A stretch of DNA of 64,000 bases from positions 248,001-312,000 of the forward strand of contig NZ_SNXI01000001.1 of assembly GCF_004362895.1 (NCBI RefSeq), written 5' to 3'. Within the stretch, counting starts at the first letter, position 1. Each line of letters begins with the position of its first letter. This document shows, piece after piece, positions 9,722 through 23,118 of this stretch. Below the pieces are notes generated by a model. The model saw only the letters and a program-made list of their open reading frames with translations, made no database searches and was not told the DNA's origin. The position numbers and the translations under genes are program-made. This DNA comes from Idiomarina aquatica (GTDB taxonomy: Bacteria; Pseudomonadota; Gammaproteobacteria; Enterobacterales; Alteromonadaceae).

Positions 9722-10528
9722 TTATGCAGACCAGGGAGTTTGATCATCGTCGAGAGATTGCGTTTTGTCGAGTTTTATTGTCACCCCGACAACCTCTTTG
9801 TAAACGACGCCCACCAGGTTAAAGATCAGTGGTACGACAATGATCAACGGCAAAAAGAAGGCAAACGAACTAATGATAATCAGCCCTGTAACCACGAATA
9901 ACAAGATCACAAATAGCGGTAATTTGTAGTGAACGATCCGCACTGAGTAATAAATAGCATTAAGCGGCGTAATAGCGCGTTCGATAACTAAGGGTAATGC
10001 AAATGCAAAAATAACGCTAAAGTAGATTTGCGCTAGCACGCTGATAAGCCAATGTATCTGCCCGGTAAGCAATAATGCCAGTTGGGTGATAACACTGGTC
10101 GTCAGCAGCGTTACAATTAAAGCACCTGCTCGCGAAAAGCCATCAAAAACGTCAGCCGCTTTGGTGGGAATATCAACACTATGACGAATTCCCATAAGCA
10201 CTAAGCCACCCCAGAACGGGGCTCCAACCGCTGAACCTATCAATGATAAAACTAATAGTCCGTTTTGCCCGACCTGCGGGTTGGATTCAGTCGGTATAAC
10301 CTGATTGACCCAGGCTTCCGGCAGTAGGTTGAATGCGACTAATGTCAGAATCAATAAAATGCCAAAAAATGCTAAAAACCCCAAAAACAAGGGTGCCCAA
10401 TGACTCTTGGTGACAGTAAATGTTTGTTTAAAGACCTCGCCTAAACTTAAATGATATTTGCCAGCCAGCGCCTCTGTTAGGTTTCCGCCAATAATCATTG
10501 GTTGTTGTTCGTCATTATGTTCTTGCAT
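9722..10528 (-). CDS. polytopic membrane protein, function unknown
   Basis: Membrane protein of 268 residues. Hydrophobic segments lie roughly at 45-68, 92-120, 135-160, 165-190 and 212-250, between a polar N-terminus and an acidic C-terminus. It ends 2 bp before the Bax-like gene and is probably cotranscribed with it. I do not recognise a named domain. The arrangement resembles several DUF-level bacterial inner-membrane families, but no motif allows a choice. Confidence 0.7.
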   Translation of the reverse strand: MQEHNDEQQPMIIGGNLTEALAGKYHLSLGEVFKQTFTVTKSHWAPLFLGFLAFFGILLILTLVAFNLLPEAWVNQVIPTESNPQVGQNGLLVLSLIGSAVGAPFWGGLVLMGIRHSVDIPTKAADVFDGFSRAGALIVTLLTTSVITQLALLLTGQIHWLISVLAQIYFSVIFAFALPLVIERAITPLNAIYYSVRIVHYKLPLFVILLFVVTGLIIISSFAFFLPLIIVVPLIFNLVGVVYKEVVGVTIKLDKTQSLDDDQTPWSA

Positions 10529-10606
10529 GAGTTACCATAGGCTTAAAACGATAGCGCTATATAGTAGAGGATCTGCCCCCTGCTTAACAATCAAAAGGAC
10601 GTATTC

Positions 10607-11200
10607 ATGCAGCGAAAACGTAAAAATCACAGTTCGCGGCCCCGCCCGGCAAATCCCAAGCTGGTGTTACTAAACAAGCCTTTTGGGGTTCTGTCTCAGT
10701 TTACGGGCGAGCCCGGTGACGCCACACTAAAAGACTGGGTGCCTTTTAACGATGTTTATCCTGCCGGCCGCCTGGACAAAGACAGCGAGGGTTTAATGCT
10801 ACTGACCAACGATGGCGTTTATCAGGCGCGACTGTCTAACCCTAAATATAAGGTATGGAAAACCTACTGGGCTCAAGTCGAGGGAGAGCCAACCAGCGAG
10901 CAATTAACGCAACTTCAGCAAGGCGTCGAACTTAATGATGGCATGACGCGCCCCGCTGAAGCTTTTGTGATGGCCGAACCAATGAACCTGTGGCCCCGTA
11001 ACCCACCGGTACGAGAACGCAAATCAGTACCTGACACCTGGCTGTGCATTAAGATCCGGGAGGGAAAAAATCGTCAGGTGCGGCGTATGACCGCACACGT
11101 AGGTTTACCAACATTGCGTTTAATCCGGGCTCAAATTGGTCCCTACAAACTGGCCCGATTACAGCCGGGAGAATGGCGCGAAGAGCCACCGGTGTGGTAG
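10607..11200 (+). CDS. rluE: 23S rRNA pseudouridine(2457) synthase RluE
   Basis: Pseudouridine synthase of the RsuA/RluB/E/F group, 197 residues. A basic N-terminus precedes L-N-K-P-F-G-V-L. The catalytic Asp D57 is in G-R-L-D-K-D-S-E-G, followed by L-L-T-N-D-G and later K-N-R-Q-V-R-R-M-T. There is no S4 domain, which separates RluE from RsuA/RluB. mnmA follows 45 bp downstream on the same strand. Confidence 0.93.
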   Translation: MQRKRKNHSSRPRPANPKLVLLNKPFGVLSQFTGEPGDATLKDWVPFNDVYPAGRLDKDSEGLMLLTNDGVYQARLSNPKYKVWKTYWAQVEGEPTSEQLTQLQQGVELNDGMTRPAEAFVMAEPMNLWPRNPPVRERKSVPDTWLCIKIREGKNRQVRRMTAHVGLPTLRLIRAQIGPYKLARLQPGEWREEPPVW

Positions 11201-11245
11201 AATACGCGCCAATTTAATGATGTAATTAACTTATGCGGTGTTTTG

Positions 11246-12373
11246 ATGACAGACGTAACAGCCAACGCCAATAAAAAAGTCATTGTCGGTATGTCCGGCG
11301 GTGTAGATTCCTCAGTTTCTGCTTACCTGCTGCTTCAGCAAGGCTACCAGGTCGAGGGTCTGTTTATGAAAAACTGGGAAGAAGATGACTCTGACGAGTA
11401 TTGTGCGGCCGCTGATGACTTAGCGGATGCTGAAAAAGTTTGTCAGACACTGGGTATTGAGCTGCACACAGTCAATTTCGCAGCCGAGTACTGGGATAAC
11501 GTATTTGAACACTTCCTGGAAGAATACAAGGCGGGCCGCACCCCTAACCCTGACATCATGTGCAACAAAGAAATTAAATTTAAGGCGTTTCTTGAGTTTG
11601 CAGCAGATGCGTTAGGTGCAGACTATATCGCCACCGGGCATTATGTGCGACGGGCTTATGATGGCAAACACTGGCAGTTATTGCGCGGTGTAGATAATAA
11701 CAAGGATCAAAGTTATTTCCTCTATACACTAAGCCATGAACACGTCGCGCAGACATTGTTTCCGGTTGGTGAACTAGAAAAGCCTGAGGTGCGCCGGATT
11801 GCTGAAGAGCAAGGTTTAGTGACTGCCGATAAAAAAGATTCAACCGGCATCTGTTTTATCGGCGAACGTAAATTTAAAGACTTTTTGCAGCAGTACTTAC
11901 CGGCTCAGCCGGGTCCCATCGAATCAGTAGACGGCGATGCGCTGGGTCAACACGAAGGTTTGATGTATCACACCATTGGCCAGCGTAAGGGCCTGCATAT
12001 CGGTGGCCTGGCTGAAGCCAGCGATGAGCCCTGGTATGTGGTCGATAAAGACACTGAACGTAACGTATTGATTGTTGCGCAGGGCAAAAAACATCCGCGC
12101 CTCTTTTCGAACGGCTTAATTGCCGGTCAATTACACTGGGTTAATCGGCAATCACTGGCTGAGCCTTTGCGTTGCACGGTTAAAACGCGTTATCGGCAAC
12201 AGGACATTCCGTGTCTGCTAACGCCTCGTAACGACGGTAGCGTAGAGGTTACCTTTGATAATCCTGTCGCAGCAGTAACCCCGGGCCAGTCAGCGGTCTT
12301 TTATCTGGATGAAGTTTGTCTGGGTGGCGGCATTATCGAACAACGACTTACCGACTTTGAGGTTAAACTATGA
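11246..12373 (+). CDS. mnmA: tRNA-specific 2-thiouridylase MnmA
   Basis: ATP-dependent enzyme that makes s2U34 in tRNA for Lys, Glu and Gln. The ATG at 11246 is preferred over the TTG just before it, giving 375 residues. The PP-loop S-G-G-V-D-S-S is at 17-23, one catalytic Cys is C106 in D-I-M-C-N-K, and the second is in S-T-G-I-C-F-I-G. The stop overlaps hflD by 4 bp (ATGA-type coupling). The mnmA-hflD-purB order is the enterobacterial one. Confidence 0.97.
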   Translation: MTDVTANANKKVIVGMSGGVDSSVSAYLLLQQGYQVEGLFMKNWEEDDSDEYCAAADDLADAEKVCQTLGIELHTVNFAAEYWDNVFEHFLEEYKAGRTPNPDIMCNKEIKFKAFLEFAADALGADYIATGHYVRRAYDGKHWQLLRGVDNNKDQSYFLYTLSHEHVAQTLFPVGELEKPEVRRIAEEQGLVTADKKDSTGICFIGERKFKDFLQQYLPAQPGPIESVDGDALGQHEGLMYHTIGQRKGLHIGGLAEASDEPWYVVDKDTERNVLIVAQGKKHPRLFSNGLIAGQLHWVNRQSLAEPLRCTVKTRYRQQDIPCLLTPRNDGSVEVTFDNPVAAVTPGQSAVFYLDEVCLGGGIIEQRLTDFEVKL

Positions 12374-12990
12374 ACGACTGGCAGCAGCGCGTCGTAGCGC
12401 TTGCCGGTATGGCGCTGAGCGCGGCCGCAGTGCAACAACTGGCGCGTTCTGGTCAGGTACTGCACGATACCGTTACCGAAACCCTGCTTAATAGCACACT
12501 AAATTTAACCCCCGACTCGACCCTTGCGGTATATGGTTCGATTGATGAGGTTCGTCCCGGGCTACGTACGCTGATCCAACAAATGGGCAGTAGCCGCCAA
12601 AAAGATTTAGAGTTGACGCGCTATATGGTGGGCATGATCCACCTCTCGCGACGGTTATTGGCTAATGATGACGCCATGAACACGTTAGGACAACGTCTTG
12701 AACAGGTCAGCAGGCAATATCACGAGTTCGGTTTTGAACGCTACCGTATTTTAGAGAGCCTTGCCGGCATCTATCGCGAGGTTATCAGTCCGTTAGGCCA
12801 ACCTATTAAGGTCAACGGCAATCCCGTACATTTAAAAATAGAATCTAACCAACACCATATTCGCGCACTGTTGCTTGCCGGAGTGCGCAGTGCTGTGCTG
12901 TGGCAGCAGGTTGGCGGCAAACGTCGCCACTTTTTGCTATCGCGTAAGCGGATGCTGGAGACTGCTCAGCAATTGGTAAAACTAAGCTAA
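12370..12990 (+). CDS. hflD: HflD family protein
   Basis: Peripheral membrane protein homologous to E. coli HflD, which modulates lambda lysogenisation through CII. Its 206 residues match the family length. It is translationally coupled to mnmA by ATGA and followed by purB, the conserved neighbourhood. It is alpha-helical with conserved R-P-G-L-R-T-L and R-R-L-L segments. The role outside phage biology is unknown. Confidence 0.9.
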   Translation: MNDWQQRVVALAGMALSAAAVQQLARSGQVLHDTVTETLLNSTLNLTPDSTLAVYGSIDEVRPGLRTLIQQMGSSRQKDLELTRYMVGMIHLSRRLLANDDAMNTLGQRLEQVSRQYHEFGFERYRILESLAGIYREVISPLGQPIKVNGNPVHLKIESNQHHIRALLLAGVRSAVLWQQVGGKRRHFLLSRKRMLETAQQLVKLS

Positions 12991-12994
12991 TTAA

Positions 12995-15561
<2,567 letters not shown>

Positions 15562-15563
15562 CA

Positions 15564-15582
15564 GTTTACGTCAACTGTAAAC
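15564..15582. promoter_or_regulatory. dyad upstream of leucine dehydrogenase gene (candidate operator)
   Basis: GTTTAC and GTAAAC half-sites are separated by seven bases, just after roxA and about 120 bp before the leucine dehydrogenase start. It loosely resembles operators of MerR-type LiuR regulators that control branched-chain amino acid catabolism in related bacteria. The assignment is inference; the dyad could also be a weak hairpin. Confidence 0.3.
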
Positions 15583-15698
15583 CCAAGTTGCTAAACACCC
15601 GTTTGAAATCCTGATTTTAATTATGCAAGACAGTAGCGCGCCCCAAACCATAGTGGTAATGTGCGCGCAATTTCGAGAACCAATGAGGAAGGAAATTC

Positions 15699-16733
15699 AT
15701 GTCTCTGTTCGAGCATCCTGAATTTGATCATCACGAAGAAGTCGTATTTTGCCATGATGAAGAGTCCGGTCTAAAGGCTATCATCGCCGTTCATGACACT
15801 ACCTTAGGCCCGAGCCTGGGCGGCACCCGATTGTGGAATTACAGCTCTTCGGCCGAGGCGCTGACTGACGTACTGCGTTTATCCCGCGGTATGACCTATA
15901 AGAGTGCAATGGCAGGCCTGCCGCTCGGTGGTGGTAAAGCGGTTATCATTGGTGATGCTAAGAGCATCAAAAGCGATGCCCTGTTCCGTGCTTATGGTCG
16001 CTTCATTAATAGCCTGGGCGGTAAATATATTACTGCCGAAGACGTTAATATTCGCACCTCAGATATCGACATCGTTGCGCAGGAAACACGTCACGTTGCA
16101 GGAACCGCAGACAAAGCCGGCGACCCTTCTCCACATACTGCGTTAGGCACTTACTTAGGTGTTAAAGCCGCAGCTAAACATCGCTTAGGCAGCGAAGATC
16201 TTAGCGGTGTTAAAATTGCTGTGCAGGGTCTGGGCGCTGTGGGTTACGCTTTCGCCAAATATTGCCGTGACGATGGCGCTGAACTCATCGTTACTGATAT
16301 CAATGAAGAAACGCTGGAGCGGGCAAAATCAGAGCTTGATGCAACGGTTGTCGGTTTAGACGAAATCTATGGCGTTGACGCTGACATCTATGCACCCTGT
16401 GCACTGGGCGCTACCATTAACGATGAGACCTTGAAACAACTTAAATGCAAGATCATAGCGGGTAGTGCCAATAACCAGTTGGCCAATCCTAAGCATGACA
16501 AAGTGGTTAAGGATATGGGCATTTTGTATGCACCAGATTACGTGATAAACGCCGGTGGTGTTATTCACGTTTGTTCAGAAGCCGCTGATATGTCGCTCGA
16601 AGAGACCGACAAGCGTGTTCGTGATATCTATAACACCCTGGACAAGCTCTTTGCCCGCGCCAAGGAAGAAGACCGGCCGACCGGTGAACTGGCCGACCAA
16701 ATGGCTCGTGAGATTATCGCTAACGCTAAATAA
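15699..16733 (+). CDS. ldh: leucine dehydrogenase (Glu/Leu/Phe/Val dehydrogenase family)
   Basis: NAD-dependent oxidative deaminase of branched-chain amino acids, first step of their catabolism. Of its 344 residues, substrate/catalytic lysines are K68 and K80 (in P-L-G-G-G-K), and the Rossmann motif G-L-G-A-V-G lies in the C-terminal half. An AGGAAGG ribosome-binding site precedes the ATG. Monocistronic: its terminator lies beyond the stop, inside the end of the convergent gene. Phenylalanine or valine dehydrogenase activity cannot be excluded from sequence. Confidence 0.9.
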   Translation: MSLFEHPEFDHHEEVVFCHDEESGLKAIIAVHDTTLGPSLGGTRLWNYSSSAEALTDVLRLSRGMTYKSAMAGLPLGGGKAVIIGDAKSIKSDALFRAYGRFINSLGGKYITAEDVNIRTSDIDIVAQETRHVAGTADKAGDPSPHTALGTYLGVKAAAKHRLGSEDLSGVKIAVQGLGAVGYAFAKYCRDDGAELIVTDINEETLERAKSELDATVVGLDEIYGVDADIYAPCALGATINDETLKQLKCKIIAGSANNQLANPKHDKVVKDMGILYAPDYVINAGGVIHVCSEAADMSLEETDKRVRDIYNTLDKLFARAKEEDRPTGELADQMAREIIANAK

Positions 16734-16737
16734 GCGA

Positions 16738-19700
16738 TTAACTCAAGCAGGCAAGAATAACTTCAAGCGGGTGTCTCACCCGCTTTTTTTCCATCCGTTT
16801 TATTTGCGAACGGCAGGAAAAACCTGTCGCAACAATGCCCATATTGCCATAGGCATCGACAGCTTGTTCCCAACCCATTTTGTACAGTGCTTTACTGTCT
16901 TGCTGATTATTCTTCTCATGACCAAAGGTCCCGGCCATACCACAGCAACCAACACTGACAACATCCAGCTTTAAACCGAAGGCACTGAATAGCCGTTGCC
17001 AATGTTTTGCGGACTCAGGAATAAAGCTTTGCTCAGTACAATGCAGCAATAAGCCATAGGTTCGGTTAGATATTTCTGCCATCGGTGACAAAGGCTTGCC
17101 ATCAAACCACTCTACTACCGTTTTGACGCATAACTGCGCGGCATCACTGCCCAGTACTTGTTGATATTCGTCGCGAAATACCAGTGCCGTAGAGCTGTCA
17201 ACGCCAACCAAATCAACACTCGCCTCATGCAAAGGCAATAATTGCTCCGCAACCCGTCGCGCTGTTTGTTCAAAGGCCTGCAAATAGCCTTTAACGTGTT
17301 GCGCTTTGCCGTGCCCTTTAAACGGCAATAATACCGGAGTATAGCCCAGGCGCTTAACCACATGGGCGAATGCCTCGACGACCTCGGCTTCGTAAAAACT
17401 GGTAAAAGGATCCTGTACGATAACCACATAATTTGAGCGTTGCTGTGCATCTGCTGCAAGAATTTGTTCCGTCGTCAGCTGCAGATAGCCGGCTTTCGAC
17501 CAGCGGCTGCTCAGGTTGGGAGCAGAAAAACTGGGCGTATCCACATAACCTACCGCGTTAGCTAACACAGACTTTGTTATCGGGTTATTGACCAACAGGT
17601 TACTAAAACGCGGTAGCTTAGCCCCCCACTTTGCTGTGGTTTCGACCGTTTTAACTAAGTTGTCCTTAAGCGGGCGACTGTAGCGACTGTAGTAGTGCTC
17701 TAAAAACCTTGCTTTAAATGTAGGCACATCAACGCTAACCGGGCATTGATTAGTACAGGCTTTACAGGCCAGGCACTTATCCATCGACTGCTTAACTTCG
17801 GCGCTAAAATCGTCGCCGCTGCTAAAACTATTTAGCCAGCGCTTAAACCACGGCAGTGGTGTCGCTGTTTGCGTGGCATCATAACCCGCGTTGCTGTTAA
17901 GGCGCAGCCACTCCCGCATCAGCGACGAACGTCCCTTAGGCGAATAACGTCGGTCGCCGGTAACTTTGTAGCTTGGACACATAACCGCTGCGGCATCGTA
18001 ATTAAAACACAAGCCATTACCATTACAGTCCATGGCGTTGCGATAACTGTCGCGGGTGGTTACCGGGATTTGACGATCGTAATAGCCACGCTTAGTCGCA
18101 TCCACCGAGACTAAATTATGATCGCCCTGCAGCGGCGTACAAATTTTCCCGGGGTTTAACTGGTTGTATGGATCAACGGCAGTTTTTATCTTCCGTAACT
18201 CGGTAAATAGTTGTTCACCAAAAAATGCCGGTGCATATTCGGAACGATAGCCTTTACCATGTTCGCCCCACATTAAACCGCCATACTTTTCGGTCAACGC
18301 AGCTACCTTGTCGCTAATTTGGCGCAACAGTGTTTCGTCTTCCGGCTCGGTTAAGTCTAATGCCGGACGGACGTGCAGAACACCGGCATCAGCATGGCCA
18401 AACATGCCGTAATGCAGTTGCGCTTCATCCAGAATAGCTCGGAACTCCATAATGAAGTCGGCTAGTTTTTCCGGCGGCACGGCGGTGTCTTCGGCAAAGG
18501 CAACGGGTTTGCGGCGTCCCTTGGTTGCGCCTAACAGCCCAACCGACTTTTTACGCATGGCGTAAATCGTCTGAATGCTGGCAAGGTCATCGCAAATTTG
18601 ATACCCGATCACCCCTTGGTTATCTTTGCTCTTAATTAACTGATCAAGTCGCTTGCACAGCGCATCGATTTTAGTCTGGTTGTCCTGCTCGTCGGTGCTG
18701 GCAAATTCGACCATGTTAATACCATCCATGGTCTGGCCTTCGACATCGGTAAGCAAGGGTTCAACGCTGTGCCAGATAATATCTTGTCGGGCAAGGTTCA
18801 GCACTTTACTGTCGATGGTTTCGACCGATGTGGCATTTGCCTGCACTAAAAAAGGCGCATTCCGCAATGCCGCCTGAAAGTCACTGTACTTGACGTTAAT
18901 CAGGGTACGGTACTTGGGGATTGGGGTGATGTTAAGTTTAGCTTCGGCAACGAAGCCTAGGGTTCCTTCCGAGCCCGCAATTAGCCGCGACAGATCAAGG
19001 GTATTATGCTCGGGATCATAACAGTGCTTTAAATCATAGCCGGTTAAAAAGCGATTCAATGGCGGGAACTTGGCTTCAATCTCATCACGATAACCAATAC
19101 AGGTATCTAACGCCTGTCTGTAAAGTCTCCCACGAGCATTGTCCTGTTCGCTTAAGGTCTGTGCCTGCTGTAGCGAAACCGGACCGCTATCCAGCCGTTC
19201 ACCGCCAACAAGGATGGTAGATAACGCTAAAATATGGTCACTGGTTTTACCATAAACCAATGAACCCTGCCCTGACGCATCAGTATTGATCATACCGCCA
19301 AGGGTTGCGCGGTTACTGGTCGACAGATCCGGCGAGAAGAAATACCCCAGCGGACGCAAGGCATCATTCAGCTGATCTTTTATTACGCCGGCCTGAACTC
19401 TGACCCAGCCCTGCTCTGGATCGATTTCTAACACCTGGTTCATGTGCCGACTCATATCGACGACTAAGCCCGGTGTCAAAGACTGGCCGTTGGTGCCGGT
19501 GCCACCGCCACGCGGAGAGAACTGAATCTCATTATACTGGGACTGACCGGCAAGTTTTAAAATAACCTCTAGGTCAGCTGCACTGCGTGGGTATAGAACC
19601 CCTTGCGGGATTTGTTGGTAAACGCTGTTATCGGTGGCGGCAATCAGCCGCCCCGAGTAACTCACATCCACATCTCCGCTGTAACTGCTGTCGCTAAGCT

Positions 19701-19767
19701 CACGTAAAAAATCGCGCGTCACTTGCGGTAGGCCGCTTTCGGCGACCAGTTTAGGGAGTTGTGTCAT
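16738..19767 (-). CDS. ydiJ: YdiJ-type FAD/Fe-S 2-hydroxyacid dehydrogenase
   Basis: Large membrane-associated flavoprotein of 1009 residues, matching E. coli YdiJ (reported as D-2-hydroxyglutarate dehydrogenase). The N-terminal half is an FAD-binding PCMH/FAD-linked oxidase domain (G-G-G-T-G-T-N-G motif, about residue 88; G-S-E-G-T-L-G-F). The C-terminal half has ferredoxin-type clusters (C-L-A-C-K-A-C-T-N-Q-C-P and C-N-G-N-G-L-C) and CCG-like Cys motifs. It is divergent from nothing close; ppsA ends 41 bp upstream on the same strand. Substrate is inferred; D-lactate-type substrates remain possible. Confidence 0.87.
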   Translation of the reverse strand: MTQLPKLVAESGLPQVTRDFLRELSDSSYSGDVDVSYSGRLIAATDNSVYQQIPQGVLYPRSAADLEVILKLAGQSQYNEIQFSPRGGGTGTNGQSLTPGLVVDMSRHMNQVLEIDPEQGWVRVQAGVIKDQLNDALRPLGYFFSPDLSTSNRATLGGMINTDASGQGSLVYGKTSDHILALSTILVGGERLDSGPVSLQQAQTLSEQDNARGRLYRQALDTCIGYRDEIEAKFPPLNRFLTGYDLKHCYDPEHNTLDLSRLIAGSEGTLGFVAEAKLNITPIPKYRTLINVKYSDFQAALRNAPFLVQANATSVETIDSKVLNLARQDIIWHSVEPLLTDVEGQTMDGINMVEFASTDEQDNQTKIDALCKRLDQLIKSKDNQGVIGYQICDDLASIQTIYAMRKKSVGLLGATKGRRKPVAFAEDTAVPPEKLADFIMEFRAILDEAQLHYGMFGHADAGVLHVRPALDLTEPEDETLLRQISDKVAALTEKYGGLMWGEHGKGYRSEYAPAFFGEQLFTELRKIKTAVDPYNQLNPGKICTPLQGDHNLVSVDATKRGYYDRQIPVTTRDSYRNAMDCNGNGLCFNYDAAAVMCPSYKVTGDRRYSPKGRSSLMREWLRLNSNAGYDATQTATPLPWFKRWLNSFSSGDDFSAEVKQSMDKCLACKACTNQCPVSVDVPTFKARFLEHYYSRYSRPLKDNLVKTVETTAKWGAKLPRFSNLLVNNPITKSVLANAVGYVDTPSFSAPNLSSRWSKAGYLQLTTEQILAADAQQRSNYVVIVQDPFTSFYEAEVVEAFAHVVKRLGYTPVLLPFKGHGKAQHVKGYLQAFEQTARRVAEQLLPLHEASVDLVGVDSSTALVFRDEYQQVLGSDAAQLCVKTVVEWFDGKPLSPMAEISNRTYGLLLHCTEQSFIPESAKHWQRLFSAFGLKLDVVSVGCCGMAGTFGHEKNNQQDSKALYKMGWEQAVDAYGNMGIVATGFSCRSQIKRMEKKRVRHPLEVILACLS
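16765..16790 (+). terminator. intrinsic terminator of leucine dehydrogenase gene, inside the convergent gene
   Basis: Perfect 9-bp stem AAGCGGGTG / CACCCGCTT with a 3-nt loop and a seven-T tract on the plus strand. It lies within the last 16 codons of the minus-strand YdiJ-type gene, where it encodes the K-K-R-V-R-H-P region. Confidence 0.88.
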
Positions 19768-19808
19768 GTTGGTTTACCGCTCCTTACTTATTGTATAAAA
19801 AGGCGTTA

Positions 19809-22175
19809 TTACAGGTTATCGGCAAGATACATCCAGGTTTCCACAACGGTATCCGGGTTCAGCGATACTGAGTCGATACCGTGCTCGACTAACCATGCGG
19901 CAAAGTCCGGATGGTCGGAGGGCCCCTGCCCACAAATTCCGACATATTTGCCACGCTTTTTGGCCGTTGTAATAGCCATCGCTAACAACCGTTTAACCGC
20001 TTCGTTACGCTCATCAAACAAGTGTGCGATAACACCCGAATCGCGGTCCAGACCCAGGGTCAATTGGGTTAAATCATTAGAGCCAATAGAAAAGCCGTCA
20101 AAAATATCAAGGAATTCGTCAGCCAAAACAGCGTTCGACGGGAGCTCACACATCATAATCACGCGCAGGCCTTGTTCGCCCTGTTTTAGCCCCTGTTCTT
20201 CCAGCAGCTCTATAACTTTGCGGCCTTCTTCTAAAGTACGTACGAATGGGATCATAATTTCGACGTTGGTCAGCCCCATATCGTTACGTACCCGCTTGAT
20301 CGCCTCACACTCCAGCGCAAAGCAATCACGAAACTCTTCCGAGATATAACGCGAAGCACCACGGAAGCCTAACATGGGGTTCTCTTCATCAGGCTCGTAC
20401 TGGCTGCCGCCGATTAAGTTAGCGTACTCGTTAGATTTAAAATCACTCATGCGTACGATCACGCGTTCCGGCGAGAAGGCAGCGCCCAGCGTTGCAATAC
20501 CTTCGGCTAATTTAGCGATATAATATTCACGTGGGCTTGAATAGCCGGCAATCATGCCGCGAATGGTAGCCTGTAATTCCTCACTTTGCTCGTCAAAATT
20601 AAGCAAGGCTTTGGGATGCACGCCAATCATCCGGTTAATGATGAACTCCAGCCGCGCCAGGCCAATACCTGCATGTGGTAAGCTGGCGAAATCGAAGGCT
20701 CGGTCAGGATTACCCACATTCATCATGATCTTCATCGGCAAAGGCGGCATCTTGTCTACCGCGGTTGAGGTGACGTCATAGTCCAATTCGCCATCATAAA
20801 TATAACCGGTATCGCCTTCTGCACACGAGACAGTCACTTTACGACCGTTACTAATAAGCTCGTCAGCATTGCCACAGCCAACCACGGCAGGGATACCCAG
20901 TTCACGCGCAATGATAGCTGCGTGACAGGTACGTCCACCACGATTGGTGACAATAGCGGCAGCCCGCTTCATGATGGGTTCCCAGTCGGGGTCGGTCATA
21001 TCGGTGACGAGCACATCGCCGGGCTGGACTTTATCCATTTCGCTAATGTCATTAAGCACTTTAGCAACTCCTGCACCGATACGCTGGCCAATCGCCCGGC
21101 CTTCGCAGATAACGTCGCTTTTGTCTTTTAATGCAAAGCGCTCAATGGCTTGACCTTTTTGATTAGAGCGGACGGTTTCCGGGCGTGCCTGCACTATGTA
21201 CAATTTGCCATCAATACCGTCTTTGGCCCATTCGATATCCATCGGGCGGCCGTAATGCTTTTCGATAATAACTGCCTGGCGAGCGAGCTCTTCAACTTCG
21301 TCGTCGGCTACCGAAAAGGTCATTGATTTCGCCGGATCAATGTCTTCGATCAATGTCTGTTTACCGTGTGCACGGTCTTCAGAGAACACCATCTGTATCT
21401 GTTTACTACCGATATTACGGCGTAATACTGCAGGACGACCTGCCGCCAACGTAGGCTTGTGGACATAGAATTCGTCGGGATTGACTGCGCCCTGCACGAC
21501 CATTTCGCCTAAGCCATAAGACGAGGTCACAAACACCACATCTTCGAAGCCAGATTCGGTATCGATGGTAAACATCACACCTGAAGACGCGATATCACTG
21601 CGCACCATCCGTTGTACACCGGCTGACAGGGCAACACCACGATGGTCATACCCCTGGTGAACCCGGTAAGAAATAGCACGGTCGTTAAATAGCGAGGCAA
21701 ATACGTGCTTTATTGCCTCCATTACAGCATCTAAACCACGTACGTTCAGGAAGGTCTCTTGTTGCCCGGCGAAAGATGCGTCCGGCATATCTTCGGCTGT
21801 TGCAGAGCTACGCACTGCAAAACTGAACTCGTCATTGTCTTCGCTGAGTTCTGAAAACGCCGCTTTGATGGCTTGTTCAAATTCAGGCTGAAACGGGGTG
21901 TCGATTATCCATTGGCGAATTTTCTGGCCCGCCTTAGCCAGCTCACTCACATCGTCAACATCAAGGCTATCAAGTAAGTCGTGAATCTTATCGTTCAGAC
22001 CGCTTTGCTCCAGGAACTGGTTGTAAGCATCTGCGGTGGTGGCAAATCCGCCGGGCACTTCGACGCCGGCGCCGGCCAGGTTGCTTATCATTTCGCCTAA
22101 GGAGGCGTTTTTACCCCCTACTCGATTGACGTCCTGCATTCCTAATTGCTGATACCACAATACGTATTCTTGCAC
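19809..22175 (-). CDS. ppsA: phosphoenolpyruvate synthase
   Basis: Makes PEP from pyruvate and ATP for gluconeogenesis. The 788 residues carry, in order, an ATP-grasp-like PPDK N-terminal domain, the phosphohistidine domain with H418 in G-G-R-T-C-H-A-A-I, and a C-terminal PEP-utilising TIM barrel. It is divergent from ppsR, the regulator of this enzyme, with about 110 bp between starts. Confidence 0.97.
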   Translation of the reverse strand: MQEYVLWYQQLGMQDVNRVGGKNASLGEMISNLAGAGVEVPGGFATTADAYNQFLEQSGLNDKIHDLLDSLDVDDVSELAKAGQKIRQWIIDTPFQPEFEQAIKAAFSELSEDNDEFSFAVRSSATAEDMPDASFAGQQETFLNVRGLDAVMEAIKHVFASLFNDRAISYRVHQGYDHRGVALSAGVQRMVRSDIASSGVMFTIDTESGFEDVVFVTSSYGLGEMVVQGAVNPDEFYVHKPTLAAGRPAVLRRNIGSKQIQMVFSEDRAHGKQTLIEDIDPAKSMTFSVADDEVEELARQAVIIEKHYGRPMDIEWAKDGIDGKLYIVQARPETVRSNQKGQAIERFALKDKSDVICEGRAIGQRIGAGVAKVLNDISEMDKVQPGDVLVTDMTDPDWEPIMKRAAAIVTNRGGRTCHAAIIARELGIPAVVGCGNADELISNGRKVTVSCAEGDTGYIYDGELDYDVTSTAVDKMPPLPMKIMMNVGNPDRAFDFASLPHAGIGLARLEFIINRMIGVHPKALLNFDEQSEELQATIRGMIAGYSSPREYYIAKLAEGIATLGAAFSPERVIVRMSDFKSNEYANLIGGSQYEPDEENPMLGFRGASRYISEEFRDCFALECEAIKRVRNDMGLTNVEIMIPFVRTLEEGRKVIELLEEQGLKQGEQGLRVIMMCELPSNAVLADEFLDIFDGFSIGSNDLTQLTLGLDRDSGVIAHLFDERNEAVKRLLAMAITTAKKRGKYVGICGQGPSDHPDFAAWLVEHGIDSVSLNPDTVVETWMYLADNL

Positions 22176-22286
22176 GTCACTATCCTCAAAGTTGTGTCGA
22201 TGGAGGTGAAAGTGCTCAGTATTTTACACTTTGGCGGTCAACAAGTTAATATCTGTGGAGATATTATTAAAATAAGAACTGTAAAT

Positions 22287-23096
22287 ATGCGCACCGCCTT
22301 TTATATATCCGACGGCACCGCCCTGACTGCTGAAGCCTTCGGTCATGCATTGTTATCGATGTTTCCGGTCGAATTAAACCACAAAACATTGCCTTTTATT
22401 GATACCCAGGAAAAAGCCGAAAATGTTTGCCGTCAAATCAAACAGGCGCTTAACGACGATGGCGAGCCGCCGCTAATATTTCATACTTTTGTTAACGAAA
22501 AGCTTAAGTCCAAAATTGTTAATTGCGGCGGTATTGGTTATGACTTTTTAGAACAGTTTAAAGGTTCAGTAGAACAACAGCTGCAGGTTAAGGCTCAGCC
22601 AAAAACGCACCGTACGCATGGCGCACATAAAAATTATAATTTCCGCGTTGATGCAATTAATTACGCATTGGACAACGATGATGGTAAAAAACTCAATCAG
22701 CTGGATGATGCGGATATTATTTTGGTTGGCGTGTCGCGAACCGGTAAAACCCCCACCAGCCTGTATTTGGCGCTACAGTACGGTATAAAAGCGGCCAATT
22801 ACCCGATCACTGATGACGATGACTTTGAACACCTGGACTTACCCCGCGAGTTAAAATTGCAACGGCACAAATTGTTTGGGTTAACGCTTAACGTACAACG
22901 CCTGCATGAAATCCGCAGTGGCAGACGCCAGGGCAGTCACTATGCATCGATGCAACAATGCCGGTTTGAATTGCAGGAAGTTGAAAAGCTTTATCGGCGC
23001 GAAGCCATTCCGTTTATTAATTCGACGCACTTTTCAGTTGAGGAAATTGCAGCCAAAATCTTGGCTAAAACAAACCTGCAGCGACGCCGGTTCTAA
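22287..23096 (+). CDS. ppsR: PEP synthase regulatory kinase/pyrophosphorylase
   Basis: Bifunctional DUF299 protein that inactivates PpsA by ADP-dependent phosphorylation and reactivates it by Pi-dependent phosphorolysis. I chose ATG 22287 ([11 protein letters not shown]), which gives the family-typical N-terminus and 269 residues; the frame extends upstream into the ppsA 5' region without similarity. The P-loop G-V-S-R-T-G-K-T is at 148-155. Divergent from its target ppsA. Confidence 0.95.
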   Translation: MRTAFYISDGTALTAEAFGHALLSMFPVELNHKTLPFIDTQEKAENVCRQIKQALNDDGEPPLIFHTFVNEKLKSKIVNCGGIGYDFLEQFKGSVEQQLQVKAQPKTHRTHGAHKNYNFRVDAINYALDNDDGKKLNQLDDADIILVGVSRTGKTPTSLYLALQYGIKAANYPITDDDDFEHLDLPRELKLQRHKLFGLTLNVQRLHEIRSGRRQGSHYASMQQCRFELQEVEKLYRREAIPFINSTHFSVEEIAAKILAKTNLQRRRF

Positions 23097-23111
23097 CCGA
23101 CGTCGCTGCAG
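23076..23111. terminator. hairpin across the ppsR stop codon
   Basis: Perfect 11-bp inverted repeat CTGCAGCGACG / CGTCGCTGCAG with a 14-nt loop containing the ppsR stop. It lies between the convergent ppsR and DUF1338 genes. No clear T tract follows on either strand, so it may be a bidirectional barrier or a 3'-end stabiliser rather than a classical terminator. Confidence 0.5.
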
Positions 23112-23118
23112 TTAAGTG

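Noticed and set aside
22146-22286. Upstream extension of ppsR
   Set aside because: The added residues are antisense to the ppsA 5' end and not family-like; ATG 22287 gives the conserved N-terminus.
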